A DNA stretch of 64,000 nt from Rubrivivax sp. (lineage in GTDB: Bacteria > Pseudomonadota > Gammaproteobacteria > Burkholderiales > Burkholderiaceae_C): NCBI GenBank assembly GCA_021300575.1, contig JAJTDM010000027.1:1-64000 (forward strand). Reading direction: 5' to 3'. The translations under genes and the position numbers were made by a program. Shown here piece after piece: positions 18,004-28,564 of the stretch. Below the pieces are notes generated by a model. That model ran no database searches and was not told where the DNA came from. It worked only from the letters and a program-made list of their open reading frames with translations. Numbering within the stretch: the stretch's first letter is position 1; the number at the start of each line of letters is the position of its first letter.

Positions 18004-18821
18004 TGGTTTTTCGCGCTGCCGGATTTCGTCGCTGGCCCGTTCTTTGGTCGCTCGCAGCGCTGTTGCTCGCGGCCCTGGTGGGTTGTGCGGCGGGGCCTGG
18101 CCAGGGGATGACTGACGATGTCAAGACCTCATCAGATCAGACGGATGCTGACAGGCGAGCCCGTGTGCGGATGGAATTGGCCGCGGGCTACTTCACGCGC
18201 GGCCAGATCTCCACAGCACTGGACGAAGTCAAGCTCGCCCTGGCAGCTCGTCCCGATTTGCCCGAGGCATTCAACCTGCGTGGGTTGATCTATGCCGCCA
18301 TGGGGGAGGCTCGGCTGGCCGAAGAAAGCTTCAGGCGAGCCTTGCAGTTGGCGCCACGTGATGCCGATGTGATGCACAACTTCGCCTGGTTTGTCTGTCA
18401 GTCCGGGCGATGGGCGGAGGCGGACGCCCTGTTCAGGCAGGCCCTGGCGCAACCGCAGTACCGCGACACCGTCAGGACGCTGATGGCCCAGGGCATCTGT
18501 CTTGCGGGTGGGCAAAGGTGGCCCGAGGCCGAGGCGGCGCTGAGTCGGGCTTACGAACTGGACCCTGCCAACCCTGTGACGGGCTTCCACCTGAGCGATC
18601 TGCTGTTCCGCCGGGGGGAGTACGAGCGTGCCCGCTTCTACATTCGGCGCGTGCACCTTCGACGGGAGTTCGCCACGCCGCAGTCGCTTTGGTTGGCCGT
18701 CAGGGTGGAGCGCCGCCTGGGCGACGCGGTGGCCATGCGCACGTGGGGCCAGCAACTCCAGGAGCGCTTTCCCCAGTCGTCCGAGACCCTGATGTACGAG
18801 AGGGGGCGCTTCGATGAGTGA
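18000..18821 (+). CDS. pilF: PilF/PilW-type TPR lipoprotein, type IV pilus biogenesis
   Basis: In the family this is an outer-membrane pilotin that helps assemble the PilQ secretin. From ATG 18000 (a second ATG is at 18003) the 273-aa product has an Arg-containing n-region, a hydrophobic stretch and the lipobox ALVGC, so it looks like a complete lipoprotein. Six or so TPR units follow, including [21 protein letters not shown] and [19 protein letters not shown]. The frame is continuous with rlmN upstream, but the topology argues for separate initiation here. The last 8 bp overlap the rodZ start. Confidence 0.88.
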   Translation: MMVFRAAGFRRWPVLWSLAALLLAALVGCAAGPGQGMTDDVKTSSDQTDADRRARVRMELAAGYFTRGQISTALDEVKLALAARPDLPEAFNLRGLIYAAMGEARLAEESFRRALQLAPRDADVMHNFAWFVCQSGRWAEADALFRQALAQPQYRDTVRTLMAQGICLAGGQRWPEAEAALSRAYELDPANPVTGFHLSDLLFRRGEYERARFYIRRVHLRREFATPQSLWLAVRVERRLGDAVAMRTWGQQLQERFPQSSETLMYERGRFDE

Positions 18822-19680
18822 GCCAGGGGCTGACCAACCCTCAGGTCAGGCGTCTGCCGGTGCGCTGCTGCGAGCGGCCCGTGAACGCAGCGGCATGCAC
18901 ATAGGCCTGCTGTCCACGACCTTGAAGGTGCCCGTGCGCAAGCTGGAACTGCTCGAGAGCGACCGGTTTGAAGAACTGCACGATGCCACCTTCGTCCGGG
19001 CCCTGGCACTGTCCGTATGTCGGGTGTTGAAGTGTGATCCCCGGCCGATCCTGGAGGCCTTGCCACGCCTTGATGCGCGCTCGTCAACCCTGGATCAGGT
19101 CAGCCAGGGGGTGAACGAGTCCTTTTCCCAGCGCAGCAGCGCTCCTGTGGTTCTGCGCTCTGCGGCGGATCGCCGCGGCTGGTGGTGGGCCGTGGTCCTG
19201 CTGCTGGTGCTGGCCACGGCCTTGTGGCGGGTTCCTGCGTCCTGGATGCCTTGGCACAGCATCGCGCCGGGCGCAGCAGACAGCCCGTTGGCATCCGCAG
19301 GCACTGCCGGCACGGGACCAGCGGAGCAGCCCTCTGGCACCGCCGGGTCCGAAGCCGTGCCGTCAGTGTCTCCTTCATCCACCGGCACGGTTGTCCAGAC
19401 GGTGCATGGGGCCCCGGCCGAAGCGGCCGCCAGTGCAGCCGCGGGCATGGACTCGGCCGTCATCGTCACGGAGCCCTCCTGGGTCGAGGCCAACGACCTC
19501 CAGGGGCGCCAGATCTGGGCGCGTACGTTGACGCCGGGTGAGGTGGTCGCCCTCGACAATGGGGTGAGCTGGAAGCTGACGATAGGCAATGCAGCCGGCA
19601 CCCAGGTGCGTTGGCGTGGTCGGGTTGTCGATCTGAGCACCAGCACGCGGGACAATGTCGCCCGGGTGGAACTTAAATAG
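18814..19680 (+). CDS. rodZ: RodZ-like cytoskeletal/helix-turn-helix membrane protein
   Basis: The product is 288 aa. The N-terminal cytosolic Cro-type HTH domain spans residues 15-90 ([19 protein letters not shown] and [20 protein letters not shown]). A single membrane helix lies near residue 130 ([18 protein letters not shown]). An Ala/Ser/Thr linker and a periplasmic beta domain follow ([22 protein letters not shown]). RodZ links MreB to the elongation machinery. The position between pilF and ispG matches other Proteobacteria. Confidence 0.9.
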   Translation: MSEPGADQPSGQASAGALLRAARERSGMHIGLLSTTLKVPVRKLELLESDRFEELHDATFVRALALSVCRVLKCDPRPILEALPRLDARSSTLDQVSQGVNESFSQRSSAPVVLRSAADRRGWWWAVVLLLVLATALWRVPASWMPWHSIAPGAADSPLASAGTAGTGPAEQPSGTAGSEAVPSVSPSSTGTVVQTVHGAPAEAAASAAAGMDSAVIVTEPSWVEANDLQGRQIWARTLTPGEVVALDNGVSWKLTIGNAAGTQVRWRGRVVDLSTSTRDNVARVELK

Positions 19681-19696
19681 GCGCGGAGACCTCATC

Positions 19697-20974
19697 ATGA
19701 GCGACGTATCTGAACCCGTCTTCATCGAGCCGGCCAGTCCGCGGCCCCGCAAGTCCAGGCAGGCACAAGTGCGCTGGGGGTCTCGCATCGTCACGGTAGG
19801 CGGCGATGCCCCTGTGCGCGTGCAGTCGATGACGAATACCGACACGGTCGATGTGATCGAGACGGCCATCCAGGTGAAGGAACTCGCGCAGGCGGGCTCC
19901 GAGATGGTGCGCATCACCGTCAACACGCCTGAGGCAGCACAGGCGGTGCCGCACATTCGCGAGCAGCTGGACCGCATGGGCGTGGATGTGCCGCTGGTGG
20001 GGGACTTCCACTACAACGGGCACACCTTGCTGAGCCAGTACCCGGAATGTGCTGCAGCCCTGAGCAAGTACCGCATCAACCCAGGCAATGTGGGCAAGGG
20101 CCGTAAGCGCGACGTGCAGTTCGCCCAGATGATCGAGGCCGCTATGCGGCACGACAAGGTGGTGCGCATCGGAGTGAACTGGGGCAGCCTGGACCAGGAA
20201 CTGCTGGCTTCGATGATGGACGACAACGCGAAGCGGGCGCAACCCTGGAACGCACAGCAGGTGATGTACCAGGCCTTGGTGCACTCGGCCCTGCAGTCTG
20301 CCGCCGAAGCCCGATCGCTGGGCATGGATCCCGACCAGATCATCATCAGTTGCAAGGTCAGCGGCGTGCAGGACTTGATCTCCGTCTACCGAGCACTCGC
20401 GGCCCGTTGCGATCACGCCTTGCATCTGGGCCTGACCGAGGCCGGCATGGGAACCAAGGGCACGGTGGCTTCCAGCACGGCCCTGGGTGTGCTGCTGCAA
20501 GAGGGCATCGGGGACACGATCCGGGTCAGCCTGACCCCCCAGCCTGGGGAGGCTCGCACCCAGGAGGTGGCGGTGGCCCTGGAGATACTCCAATCGCTGG
20601 GTCTTCGCACCTTCAACCCCAGCGTGACGGCCTGCCCGGGCTGCGGCCGCACCACCAGCACCACCTTCCAGGAACTGGCCAAGCAGATCGATGACCACTT
20701 GCGCCGCATGATGCCCGTGTGGAAGTCCCGTTATCCGGGGGTGGAGACCCTGAGGGTGGCGGTGATGGGCTGCATCGTCAACGGCCCCGGGGAGAGCAAG
20801 CATGCCGACATCGGCATCAGCCTGCCCGGCACGGGCGAGGCGCCCGCGGCGCCCGTGTTCATCGATGGTGAGAAGGCGATGACCTTGAGGGGCGACGGCA
20901 TTGCCCAGGAGTTCCACCAGATCGTGGAGTCCTACATCGAGCGTCGCTTCGGTGCTGCCACGTCCGCGCATTGA
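19697..20974 (+). CDS. ispG: 4-hydroxy-3-methylbut-2-en-1-yl diphosphate synthase (flavodoxin)
   Basis: IspG catalyses the penultimate step of the MEP isoprenoid pathway. The 425-aa product has the N-terminal TIM barrel ([42 protein letters not shown]) and the C-terminal iron-sulfur domain with CPGCGRTTS and [12 protein letters not shown] supplying the cluster cysteines. ATG 19697 is preferred to an upstream in-frame ATG at 19655, which lies inside rodZ. dxr of the same pathway lies at 41.9 kb. Confidence 0.97.
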   Translation: MSDVSEPVFIEPASPRPRKSRQAQVRWGSRIVTVGGDAPVRVQSMTNTDTVDVIETAIQVKELAQAGSEMVRITVNTPEAAQAVPHIREQLDRMGVDVPLVGDFHYNGHTLLSQYPECAAALSKYRINPGNVGKGRKRDVQFAQMIEAAMRHDKVVRIGVNWGSLDQELLASMMDDNAKRAQPWNAQQVMYQALVHSALQSAAEARSLGMDPDQIIISCKVSGVQDLISVYRALAARCDHALHLGLTEAGMGTKGTVASSTALGVLLQEGIGDTIRVSLTPQPGEARTQEVAVALEILQSLGLRTFNPSVTACPGCGRTTSTTFQELAKQIDDHLRRMMPVWKSRYPGVETLRVAVMGCIVNGPGESKHADIGISLPGTGEAPAAPVFIDGEKAMTLRGDGIAQEFHQIVESYIERRFGAATSAH

Positions 20975-21050
20975 GTCTGCCTGCGGCATCGCTTGACTCC
21001 CTGCTGATTCTTCCCGCCCTGCCATGGCGCCTGACCGCGCCGGACATTCC

Positions 21051-22361
21051 ATGGTCGCCAAACTGTTTGCCGTCAAAGGCATGAACGACATACTGCCTGG
21101 CAACGTTCCCCGTAAGGAGAAGTTGCCGGACTCCGCCATCTGGCGCTGGTTCGAGCGCACGGTGGAGACGGTGATGGCCCGACACGCCTATCAGCACCTT
21201 CTCACGCCCATCGTCGAGCCGACCCCGCTTTTTGTTCGTGGCATCGGTGAAGCCACTGACATCGTGGAGAAGGAGATGTACTCCTGGGTCGATGCGATGA
21301 ACGGTGATGCGCTGACCCTCAGACCGGAGATCACCGCGGGCATCGTCCGGGCGATGGTGGAGCACAACGCGCTCTACAACGGCCCGCTGCGGGTGTGGTC
21401 CATAGGCCCGGTGTTTCGCCACGAGCGCCCGCAAAAAGGCAGGTACCGACAGTTCTATCAGCTGGACGTTGAAGCCCTGGGCTTTGCCGGCCCGGATGTG
21501 GATGCAGAGCTCATCCTGATGGTCCGCAGCCTCTGGCAGGCGCTGGGTTTACGGGTAGGTGAACACGTGCGCCTCGAGCTGAACAGCCTGGGGCAGCCCG
21601 CCGAGCGTGCGGCCCATCGCGCCGCTTTGGTGGCCTATTTCACCGAACACGCGGCGTCGCTGGACGAGGACGGCCGTCGCCGCCTGCACAGCAACCCGCT
21701 TCGCATCCTGGATACCAAGAACCCGGCCTTGCAGGCTCTGGCGGAAGCCGCCCCGAAGCTTGCCGATCATCTAGGCGAGGCATCCCGTGCACATCTGTCC
21801 GCCGTGTGCGCCGTGCTGGACGCCGCAGGCCTGCCCTACAGGATCAACCCCCGGCTCGTACGCGGGCTGGACTACTACAACCTCACCGTGTTCGAGTGGG
21901 TCACCGATCACCTCGGTTCGCAGGGCACGGTGTGCGGCGGCGGGCGCTATGACGGCCTGTTCGAGCAACTCGGCGGCAAACCCACACCGGCCATCGGGTT
22001 CGGCTTGGGCATGGAGCGGCTGCTGCTGCTGCTTCAGGAAATCGGGGTGCCGGTGCCCGATCCGGCGCCCGACGTCTACGCCGTACTGCCCGACGCAACC
22101 TGCCTTCCTCAGGCCATGGTGGTGCTGGACGTGCTGCGCGAGCAGGGCCTGTCGGTTCAAATGCACGCGGGCGGCGCAAGCCTGAAGGCGCAATTCAAGA
22201 AGGCCGATGCGAGTCGGGCGCGTTATGCCTTGGTCTTTGGCCAGGACGAGGTCGCTGCCGGCCAGGTCGCCATCAAGCCATTGCGCGCCGACGCACAGGG
22301 CCAGTACACCCGGCCGATGCACGCCGCGGCGGGCTGGGCCCACGAACTGCGCACCGCATAA
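21051..22361 (+). CDS. hisS: Histidine-tRNA ligase
   Basis: A class II synthetase. Motif 2 is [19 protein letters not shown], the histidine-specific segments are [15 protein letters not shown] and GGGRYDGL, and motif 3 is [14 protein letters not shown]. The C-terminal anticodon-binding domain starts near [11 protein letters not shown] choose ATG 21051 ([16 protein letters not shown], 436 aa), which fits family N-termini; ATG 21024 would add nine residues. No clear Shine-Dalgarno favours either. Confidence 0.96.
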   Translation: MVAKLFAVKGMNDILPGNVPRKEKLPDSAIWRWFERTVETVMARHAYQHLLTPIVEPTPLFVRGIGEATDIVEKEMYSWVDAMNGDALTLRPEITAGIVRAMVEHNALYNGPLRVWSIGPVFRHERPQKGRYRQFYQLDVEALGFAGPDVDAELILMVRSLWQALGLRVGEHVRLELNSLGQPAERAAHRAALVAYFTEHAASLDEDGRRRLHSNPLRILDTKNPALQALAEAAPKLADHLGEASRAHLSAVCAVLDAAGLPYRINPRLVRGLDYYNLTVFEWVTDHLGSQGTVCGGGRYDGLFEQLGGKPTPAIGFGLGMERLLLLLQEIGVPVPDPAPDVYAVLPDATCLPQAMVVLDVLREQGLSVQMHAGGASLKAQFKKADASRARYALVFGQDEVAAGQVAIKPLRADAQGQYTRPMHAAAGWAHELRTA

Positions 22362-22387
22362 TCCACGCTCCTTTCCCGCTTCCTCCC

Positions 22388-23056
22388 ATGGCCACACCTC
22401 TCGACCTGCAAGAGCAGGAGCAACTCGACTCGATCAAGTCGTTCTGGAAACAGTACGGCAACCTCATCACCTGGACCCTGGTGCTGGTGCTGGGTGCGTT
22501 CGCCGCCTGGAACGGCTGGAACTGGTACCAGCGGGACCAGGGCATCAAGGCAGGCGCCATGTTCGACGAACTGGACCGTTCGGTGCAGGCGGGTGATGCC
22601 GAGCGTTCGGCGAAGATCTTTTCGGATCTCCAGGCGCGCTACCCTGCTGCCCAGTGGACCGCGCAAGGCGGGCTGATGCTGGCCCGGCTGCAGATCGACA
22701 AGGGCCAAGGGGATGCGGCGACCCAGGTCTTGCGCTGGGTGGTGGACAAATCCAAGGATGAAGGCCTGCGCGCTCTGGCGGCGCTGCGGTGGGCAGGCAT
22801 TGAACTCGATGCCAAGCGATGGGACCAAGCCTTGAAGGCGCTGGAATCCGCGAACGTCAAGGGCTATGAGGCTTTGGTATCTGACCGCCGCGGTGACATC
22901 CTGCTGGCCCAGGGCAAGCCGCAGCAAGCCTCTGAGGCTTTGCTCTCGGCCTGGAAGGGGTTGCCCGAAACCGTGGAGTACCGCAGAGTGGTGGAGGCCA
23001 AGCTCAACACCCTGGGGGTGTCGCCCGCGTCTGCAGCTTCGGGGGCGCAGAAGTGA
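22388..23056 (+). CDS. yfgM: YfgM-type tetratricopeptide membrane protein
   Basis: The product is 222 aa. A short cytosolic N-terminus (LDLQEQEQLDSIKSFWKQYG) precedes one membrane helix (ITWTLVLVLGAFAAWNGW) and a periplasmic TPR-like domain. YfgM in E. coli binds the SecYEG translocon together with PpiD and helps outer-membrane protein transit. The hisS-yfgM-bamB-der order is conserved. The stop overlaps the bamB GTG start. Confidence 0.9.
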   Translation: MATPLDLQEQEQLDSIKSFWKQYGNLITWTLVLVLGAFAAWNGWNWYQRDQGIKAGAMFDELDRSVQAGDAERSAKIFSDLQARYPAAQWTAQGGLMLARLQIDKGQGDAATQVLRWVVDKSKDEGLRALAALRWAGIELDAKRWDQALKALESANVKGYEALVSDRRGDILLAQGKPQQASEALLSAWKGLPETVEYRRVVEAKLNTLGVSPASAASGAQK

Positions 23057-24183
23057 GCGGGAAGGTGTGCAGCCGGCTTCCCGGAGGGCTGGCCGCTTTG
23101 GCCTGCGCTGCCTTGTTGGCGGCTTGCAGCAGCGACAAGCCCAAACCCACGCCCCTCGAGCCTGTGGCGCCCAAGATCGCGGGGCGTCAAGTCTGGCAAG
23201 CCAAGCTCACGGGGGTGCAGTTTCCGCTGGTGGTTGCAGCACGCGATGGGTCCTTCATCGTCGCTGGTGATGACGGCACCGTGTTGTCCCTGGAGGTTGC
23301 CACAGGACGAGAGCTTTGGCGTGTCCAGGTGGGCAGCGAGGTATCCGCGGGCGTGGGTACTGACGGGCGTTACACGTCGGTGGTCACGCGGGGCCATGAG
23401 GTCGTGACGATCGAACAAGGGCGTGTGCTGTGGAAGGCCAAGCTCTCCGGGCGCGTCATGACCGCTCCCCTGGTCGCAGGCGAGCGTGTCTTCGTCATGG
23501 GGGTGGATCGCGCTGTGCATGCCTTCGACGCCACCGATGGCAAGAAGCTCTGGGTACTGCAGCGCCCAGGTGATGCGCTGACGCTGGGTCAGGCGGGGGT
23601 GGTGTCAGCCGTGCGTGACACCCTGGTGGTCGGCCAGGGGCCGCGCATGACGGGTGTGGACCCTTCGCGCGGAACCGTTCGGTGGGAGGCTTCGGTAGCC
23701 AATCCACGCGGCACCAACGAGGTGGAACGGCTGGCAGATCTGGTGGGCCCTGCTGCACGGGTTGGCAATGCGCTTTGCGCGCGTGCATTCCAGGCCACGG
23801 TCGGCTGTGTTGATGCCGTACGCGGCAGCCTGATGTGGTCCCGCAATGCTTCGGGCAGCCAGACCGTCGGCGCCGATGACCGGGTCGTGGTGGCCGGCGA
23901 CGGCTCCGATCGGCTGTCGGGCTGGCGCCAGGGCACGGGTGAATTGCTCTGGACCAATGAAAGGCTTCTGTTCCGAGGCCTGTCGGGCGTGCTGGTCGCA
24001 GGCCGTACCGCAGTGGTGGGAGATGCGCAGGGCTTCGTGCACTTCCTGGACCGTGAGGACGGCCAGCCCTTGCTGCGTTTGTCGACCGACGGCAGCGGCG
24101 TGGTAGGGGCGCCTGTCGTCCAGGGTGCCACCATGCTGGTGGTGACGCGGGCAGGCGGGCTGTATGCCTTCCGTCCCGAGTGA
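23053..24183 (+). CDS. bamB: Outer-membrane protein assembly factor BamB
   Basis: A 376-aa outer-membrane lipoprotein with signal peptide and lipobox LLAACSS. It is followed by an eight-bladed PQQ-type beta-propeller; repeated blade signatures include FIVAGDDGTVLSLEVATGRELW and VFVMGVDRAVHAFDATDGKKLW. BamB works with BamA (encoded at 44.4 kb) in outer-membrane beta-barrel insertion. The GTG start at 23053 forms a GTGA overlap with yfgM. Confidence 0.95.
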   Translation: MSGKVCSRLPGGLAALACAALLAACSSDKPKPTPLEPVAPKIAGRQVWQAKLTGVQFPLVVAARDGSFIVAGDDGTVLSLEVATGRELWRVQVGSEVSAGVGTDGRYTSVVTRGHEVVTIEQGRVLWKAKLSGRVMTAPLVAGERVFVMGVDRAVHAFDATDGKKLWVLQRPGDALTLGQAGVVSAVRDTLVVGQGPRMTGVDPSRGTVRWEASVANPRGTNEVERLADLVGPAARVGNALCARAFQATVGCVDAVRGSLMWSRNASGSQTVGADDRVVVAGDGSDRLSGWRQGTGELLWTNERLLFRGLSGVLVAGRTAVVGDAQGFVHFLDREDGQPLLRLSTDGSGVVGAPVVQGATMLVVTRAGGLYAFRPE

Positions 24184-24262
24184 CCGTTCGCCCATCTGAG
24201 CTTCCGCGCAACGGCCTGGGGCCTTCGCGGGGGCTTCCCCCTCAAGTGTTGAGACTGCATCC

Positions 24263-25606
24263 TTGAAACCGGTCATTGCCATCGTCGGCCGACCCAACGT
24301 CGGCAAAAGCACCCTGTTCAATCGACTGACCAGGAGCCGGGATGCGATCGTCGCCGACTTCGCCGGCCTTACCCGGGATCGTCACTACGGCGATGCGCGC
24401 CTGGGGCCGCGGGAGTTCATCGTCATAGACACCGGCGGCTTCGAGCCGGACTCTTCAACCGGCATCGTGCGGGAGATGGCCCGACAGACCCGGCAGGCCG
24501 TCGCGGAGGCCGATGTCGTGATCTTCGTGGTGGACCTTCGTGCCGGGCTGTCGGCCCAGGACCACGACATTGCCAGCTACCTTCGTGCCGAGCGCAAGAA
24601 GGTCCTGCTGGCGGCCAACAAGGCCGAGGGCATGCGCGATTCCCCGCTGCTGTCGGAGTTCTTCGAACTGGGCATTGGTGAGCCGATCCCGATTTCCTCG
24701 GCCCATGGGCAAGGCATCCGCAGCCTTGTCGAAGAGGCGCTGGAAGGCTACGATTTCGGCGACGATGCTGCCTCCGATGACGAGGTGGACTCACAGGATC
24801 GGCCCATCCGGCTGGCCGTGGCGGGTCGGCCGAATGTGGGCAAGTCGACCTTGATCAACACCTGGCTGGGTGAAGAGCGCCTGGTGGCCTTCGACTTGCC
24901 TGGCACCACGCGGGACGCGATCTCGGTGCCCTTCGAGCGCGATGGTCAGCGCTACGAGTTGATCGACACAGCGGGCTTGCGCCGCAAGGGCAAGGTGTTC
25001 GAGGCGGTCGAGAAGTTCTCGGTGGTCAAGACCCTGCAGGCGATCGCGGATGCGAACGTCGTCTTGCTGCTGCTCGATGCCACCCAGGGGGTGTCGGATC
25101 AGGATGCCCATATCGCCGGCTACATCCTCGAATCGGGCAGGGCGGTGGTGATCGCTGTCAACAAGTGGGACGCCATCGACGGCTACCAGCGGGAGATGCT
25201 CCTGCGCTCCATCGAGCAGCGTCTGGCCTTCCTGAAGTTCGCCCCCGTTCTGCACATCTCGGCGCTCAAGCGCCAGGGGCTCGGCCCGGTGTGGAAGTCC
25301 ATTGCCCTGGCACATGCCTCTGCCACCTGCAAAATGCCCACGCCTGCGCTGAACCGCGTCCTGCAGGAAGCGGTGGCGCACCAGCAGCCTCCGCGGGCAG
25401 GGCGCTTCCGCCCAAAACTGCGTTACGCGCACCAGGGCGGGATGAATCCGCCGGTGGTGGTGGTCCACGGCACGTCGCTGGACGCGGTTCCGGACTCCTA
25501 CAAGCGATACATCGAAGGTCGAGTACGAGACCACTTCAAGCTCGTCGGCACGCCGCTGCGCTTGCAGATGCGTTCGGCAGACAACCCTTTCGACAAGGCG
25601 GACTGA
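24263..25606 (+). CDS. der: Ribosome biogenesis GTPase Der (EngA)
   Basis: A 447-aa tandem GTPase needed for 50S assembly. The first G domain starts at residue 3 ([17 protein letters not shown], then DTGGFEPD) and the second near residue 187 ([31 protein letters not shown]). A C-terminal KH-like domain ends the protein. The TTG at 24263 is the only start giving the conserved N-terminus. It follows bamB after a 79-bp gap. Confidence 0.97.
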   Translation: MKPVIAIVGRPNVGKSTLFNRLTRSRDAIVADFAGLTRDRHYGDARLGPREFIVIDTGGFEPDSSTGIVREMARQTRQAVAEADVVIFVVDLRAGLSAQDHDIASYLRAERKKVLLAANKAEGMRDSPLLSEFFELGIGEPIPISSAHGQGIRSLVEEALEGYDFGDDAASDDEVDSQDRPIRLAVAGRPNVGKSTLINTWLGEERLVAFDLPGTTRDAISVPFERDGQRYELIDTAGLRRKGKVFEAVEKFSVVKTLQAIADANVVLLLLDATQGVSDQDAHIAGYILESGRAVVIAVNKWDAIDGYQREMLLRSIEQRLAFLKFAPVLHISALKRQGLGPVWKSIALAHASATCKMPTPALNRVLQEAVAHQQPPRAGRFRPKLRYAHQGGMNPPVVVVHGTSLDAVPDSYKRYIEGRVRDHFKLVGTPLRLQMRSADNPFDKAD

Positions 25607-25700
25607 GCACACGCGGGTTTGTGTCACCCCTGGGTCCCTTGCAGACGTGAGGGACAACCCCATGTGATAACGTGGCAAGTCTTCCATCACGGAGCATATC

Positions 25701-25940
25701 GTGAGCAATAAAGGTCAACTTCTTCAAGATCCGTTCCTCAATCTTTTGCGCAAGGAACACATTCCGGTCTCCATCTACCTTGTCAATGGCATCAAGTTGC
25801 AGGGTCAGATCGAGTCCTTCGACCAGTACGTCGTGTTGCTGCGCAACACGGTGACGCAGATGGTCTACAAGCACGCCATCTCAACGGTGGTGCCCGGCCG
25901 TGCCGTGAACTTCCACGCCAACGAGTCGGAGCCCGTCTGA
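25701..25940 (+). CDS. hfq: RNA chaperone Hfq
   Basis: A 79-aa Sm-like protein. Sm1 includes [20 protein letters not shown] and [18 protein letters not shown]; the Sm2 signature is YKHAIST, whose Lys-His contacts U-rich RNA. The acidic C-terminal tail is very short (NESEPV). The GTG start is preceded by CGGAG. Hfq hexamers pair small RNAs with mRNAs. The hfq-hflX-hflKC order is conserved in Proteobacteria. Confidence 0.98.
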   Translation: MSNKGQLLQDPFLNLLRKEHIPVSIYLVNGIKLQGQIESFDQYVVLLRNTVTQMVYKHAISTVVPGRAVNFHANESEPV

Positions 25941-25986
25941 AGCGGCACAACGGCTGCAACCGGCCCCTTTTGGATCACCTCCCACT

Positions 25987-27198
25987 TTGAAGACCTCGCC
26001 TGAACCGCTCGAGGCTGTTCGCAGTCCCAGGCCGAATGCCGTGCTGGTGGGGGTGGACTTCGGTAAGGGCGGCTGGTTCGATGCCGAACTTGAGGAACTC
26101 GCTTTGCTGGCCACGTCTGCTGGTGACGAGCCCGTTGCGCGTGTCACCGCGCGCCGAAAGGCGCCCGATGCTGCGCTGTTCGTCGGGTCTGGTAAGGCCG
26201 AGGAGATCAAGGCTCTCGTGGCGGGCACGGCGGCGCAAGGCGTGATCTTTGACCAGGCCTTGAGTCCCGTCCAACAACGCAACCTCGAGCAGTTTCTTGG
26301 CGTTCAGGTGTCTGACCGCACCGCCCTGATCCTGGACATCTTCGGGGACCGAGCCCAAAGCCACGAGGGCAAACTTCAGGTTGAACTCGCCCGCCTGCAG
26401 TACCTGTCCACCCGTCTGGTGCGCCGGTGGTCTCACTTGGAGCGGCAAAGGGGTGGCATTGGTACGCGTGGGGGCCCTGGCGAAACGCAGATCGAACTCG
26501 ACCGGCGCATGATTTCCGAGCGCATCAAGAGCGTCAAGGCGCGGCTTGAGAAGGTCAAGAAGCAACGGGCCACGCAGCGGCGGGCACGCCTCAGGCGCGG
26601 CACTTTCAAAGTGTCTTTGGTGGGCTACACCAACGCCGGCAAGTCCACGCTTTTCAACTCACTCGTCAAGGCCCGCTCGTACGCGGCAGATCAGTTGTTC
26701 GCCACCCTGGACACCACCACCCGCGGTATGTGGCTTGAGCAGGCTCAGACCTCCGTATCCTTGTCGGATACGGTGGGGTTCATCCGTGATCTGCCCCACA
26801 AGTTGGTGGAGGCCTTCCAGGCCACCCTGTCCGAAGCCGTGGATGCCGACCTTCTGCTCCACGTCATGGACGCCTCCAGTCCGGTTCTGCAGGAGCAGAA
26901 GGAGGAGGTGGACCGTGTGCTGCAGGATATCGGTGCCGGCGCCGTCCCGCAGATCCTGGTGTGCAACAAGCTCGACCGGTTGGAACCTTCGGCGCGCCCC
27001 CGCCAGCGGGTGGACGTGTTCGAGGACCGTTCGGGTCGCCAGGTGACACGTGTCTTTGTCAGCGCCCTGGAGGGTACAGGCCTCGAAGACTTGCGCGGCG
27101 CGATTGCGGCCCGAGCAGCCGCTTTGCACGAACCGCAGACAGACAACGAGCCGCACCCCGACGGACAGTCCCACTTGCATGCTTTGACCGACTCATGA
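25987..27198 (+). CDS. hflX: GTPase HflX
   Basis: A ribosome-splitting GTPase, 403 aa. The N-terminal HflX domain includes KAPDAALFVGSGKAEEIK and GIGTRGGPGETQIELDRR. The G domain starts near residue 211 with VGYTNAGKSTLFN, followed by DTVGFIRDLPHKLVEAF and CNKLD. The start is TTG 25987. The stop overlaps the hflK ATG (ATGA), so the pair is probably coupled. Confidence 0.96.
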   Translation: MKTSPEPLEAVRSPRPNAVLVGVDFGKGGWFDAELEELALLATSAGDEPVARVTARRKAPDAALFVGSGKAEEIKALVAGTAAQGVIFDQALSPVQQRNLEQFLGVQVSDRTALILDIFGDRAQSHEGKLQVELARLQYLSTRLVRRWSHLERQRGGIGTRGGPGETQIELDRRMISERIKSVKARLEKVKKQRATQRRARLRRGTFKVSLVGYTNAGKSTLFNSLVKARSYAADQLFATLDTTTRGMWLEQAQTSVSLSDTVGFIRDLPHKLVEAFQATLSEAVDADLLLHVMDASSPVLQEQKEEVDRVLQDIGAGAVPQILVCNKLDRLEPSARPRQRVDVFEDRSGRQVTRVFVSALEGTGLEDLRGAIAARAAALHEPQTDNEPHPDGQSHLHALTDS

Positions 27199-28550
27199 AC
27201 CCACCCTCTTCCCATCAGGCCGGCCTCGAAGACTCGGCCAACACACCGCCCGCCAGGCGAGGTTTCCGCCGCCTGCTGGAAGCATTTCGTCGCTGGCGGG
27301 CAGGCTTTGCCGCGCTCTTGGGGCGACGCGGCCGATGGCTGATGGCCAATGGCCGTCAGGATGGCCCGCCTGATCTCGACGAACTGTGGCGCGACTTCAA
27401 TCGCAAGCTCAACGGTCTGTTCCGGGGCAAAGGCATCGGGCCCGGCCCGCAGCGCGAACCTTCGGGTGATGGTCCGCAGTCACCACGGAACATGCGCAAC
27501 GCGGGCATTGGCGGCGGCCTGATTGCCGGTGTGGCGGCGCTGGTGTGGTTGGGCAGCGGCTTCTTCATCGTGCAGGAAGGTCAGCAGGCGGTGGTGACAT
27601 CCTTCGGGAAGTACAGCTACACCTCGGACGCTGGTTTCCAGTGGCGCTTCCCTTATCCGTTCCAGTCGCACGAGACCGTCAGCGTCACCCAACTCCGCTC
27701 GGTGGACGTCGGGCGCAACACGGTGGTGCCGACCACCGGTCTGCGAGATTCATCGATGCTCACCGAGGACGAGAACATCGTCGATATACGGTTCACCGTA
27801 CAGTACCGGCTCAAGGACGCACGGGCCTACCTTTTCGAAAACTTTCGCCCGGACGAGGCGGTGATGCAGGCGGCCGAGTCGGCTGTGCGAGAAATCGTGG
27901 GTCGCAGCAAGGTCGACCAGGTGCTCTACGAGCAGCGTGACGCCATCGCCACGGACCTGATGAAGTCCTTGCAAGCGCAGTTGGACCGCTTGAACACCGG
28001 CATCGTGGTGGCCAATGTCAACGTCCAGAACGTGCAGGTCCCCGAGCAGGTGCAGGCCGCCTTCAACGACGCCGTGAAGGCCGGTGCCGACCGCGACCGT
28101 TTCAAGAACGAGGGTCAGGCCTACGCCAGCGATGTCATCCCCAAGGCCCGCGGCACCGAGGCACGTTTGCGTGAAGAGTCTGAAGGCTACCGTTCGCGCG
28201 TGATCGCGCAGGCCGAGGGTGATGCCCAACGCTTCAAGTCCGTACTGAACGAATACCAGAAGGCTCCGGCCGTGACGCGCGACCGTCTGTACCTGGAAAC
28301 CATGCAGCAGGTGTACTCCAACGTGACCAAGGTCATGGTGGACAACCGCAGCGGTTCGAACCTCCTGTACCTGCCGCTGGACAAGATCCTCCAGCAGCAA
28401 GGAGCCTCTGCGGTGGGGTCCCTGAACGCCGCGCCCGCACCGGATGCTGCTGCACCGGCGGGCATGACGAGCGCGGCAGGCGCTGCGGTGCCGCCTGCTG
28501 ACGTTCGATCGCGTGACGGGACGCGCACGCGCGACCGAGAAGGCCGTTGA
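27195..28550 (+). CDS. hflK: FtsH protease activity modulator HflK
   Basis: A 451-aa SPFH/band-7 protein. A proline- and arginine-rich cytosolic N-terminus with PPDLDELWRDFNRKL precedes one membrane helix near residue 100 (GGLIAGVAALVWLGSGFFIV). The SPFH domain and a coiled coil follow (KNEGQAYASDVIPKARG). HflK and HflC form a large periplasmic cage around FtsH; ftsH itself is not in this window. The start at ATG 27195 overlaps the hflX stop. Confidence 0.95.
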   Translation: MNPPSSHQAGLEDSANTPPARRGFRRLLEAFRRWRAGFAALLGRRGRWLMANGRQDGPPDLDELWRDFNRKLNGLFRGKGIGPGPQREPSGDGPQSPRNMRNAGIGGGLIAGVAALVWLGSGFFIVQEGQQAVVTSFGKYSYTSDAGFQWRFPYPFQSHETVSVTQLRSVDVGRNTVVPTTGLRDSSMLTEDENIVDIRFTVQYRLKDARAYLFENFRPDEAVMQAAESAVREIVGRSKVDQVLYEQRDAIATDLMKSLQAQLDRLNTGIVVANVNVQNVQVPEQVQAAFNDAVKAGADRDRFKNEGQAYASDVIPKARGTEARLREESEGYRSRVIAQAEGDAQRFKSVLNEYQKAPAVTRDRLYLETMQQVYSNVTKVMVDNRSGSNLLYLPLDKILQQQGASAVGSLNAAPAPDAAAPAGMTSAAGAAVPPADVRSRDGTRTRDREGR

Positions 28551-28564
28551 GAGGAGCACCACAC

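Larger units (their letters stand above)
16869..18821 (+). other. Continuous 650-codon RlmN-PilF reading frame as it stands in the sequence
   Basis: With no stop between the two genes, the literal translation is RlmN (1-359), about 18 non-homologous residues, then the PilF-type lipoprotein from residue 378. The PilF signal peptide would become an internal membrane anchor. See rlmN and pilF for the single-base explanation. Confidence 0.6.

Noticed and set aside
25666-25671. GATAAC preceded by TGT as an extended -10 for hfq
   Set aside because: The nearest -35-like hexamer is 21 bp away and hfq may be transcribed from der; the evidence is too thin for a feature.
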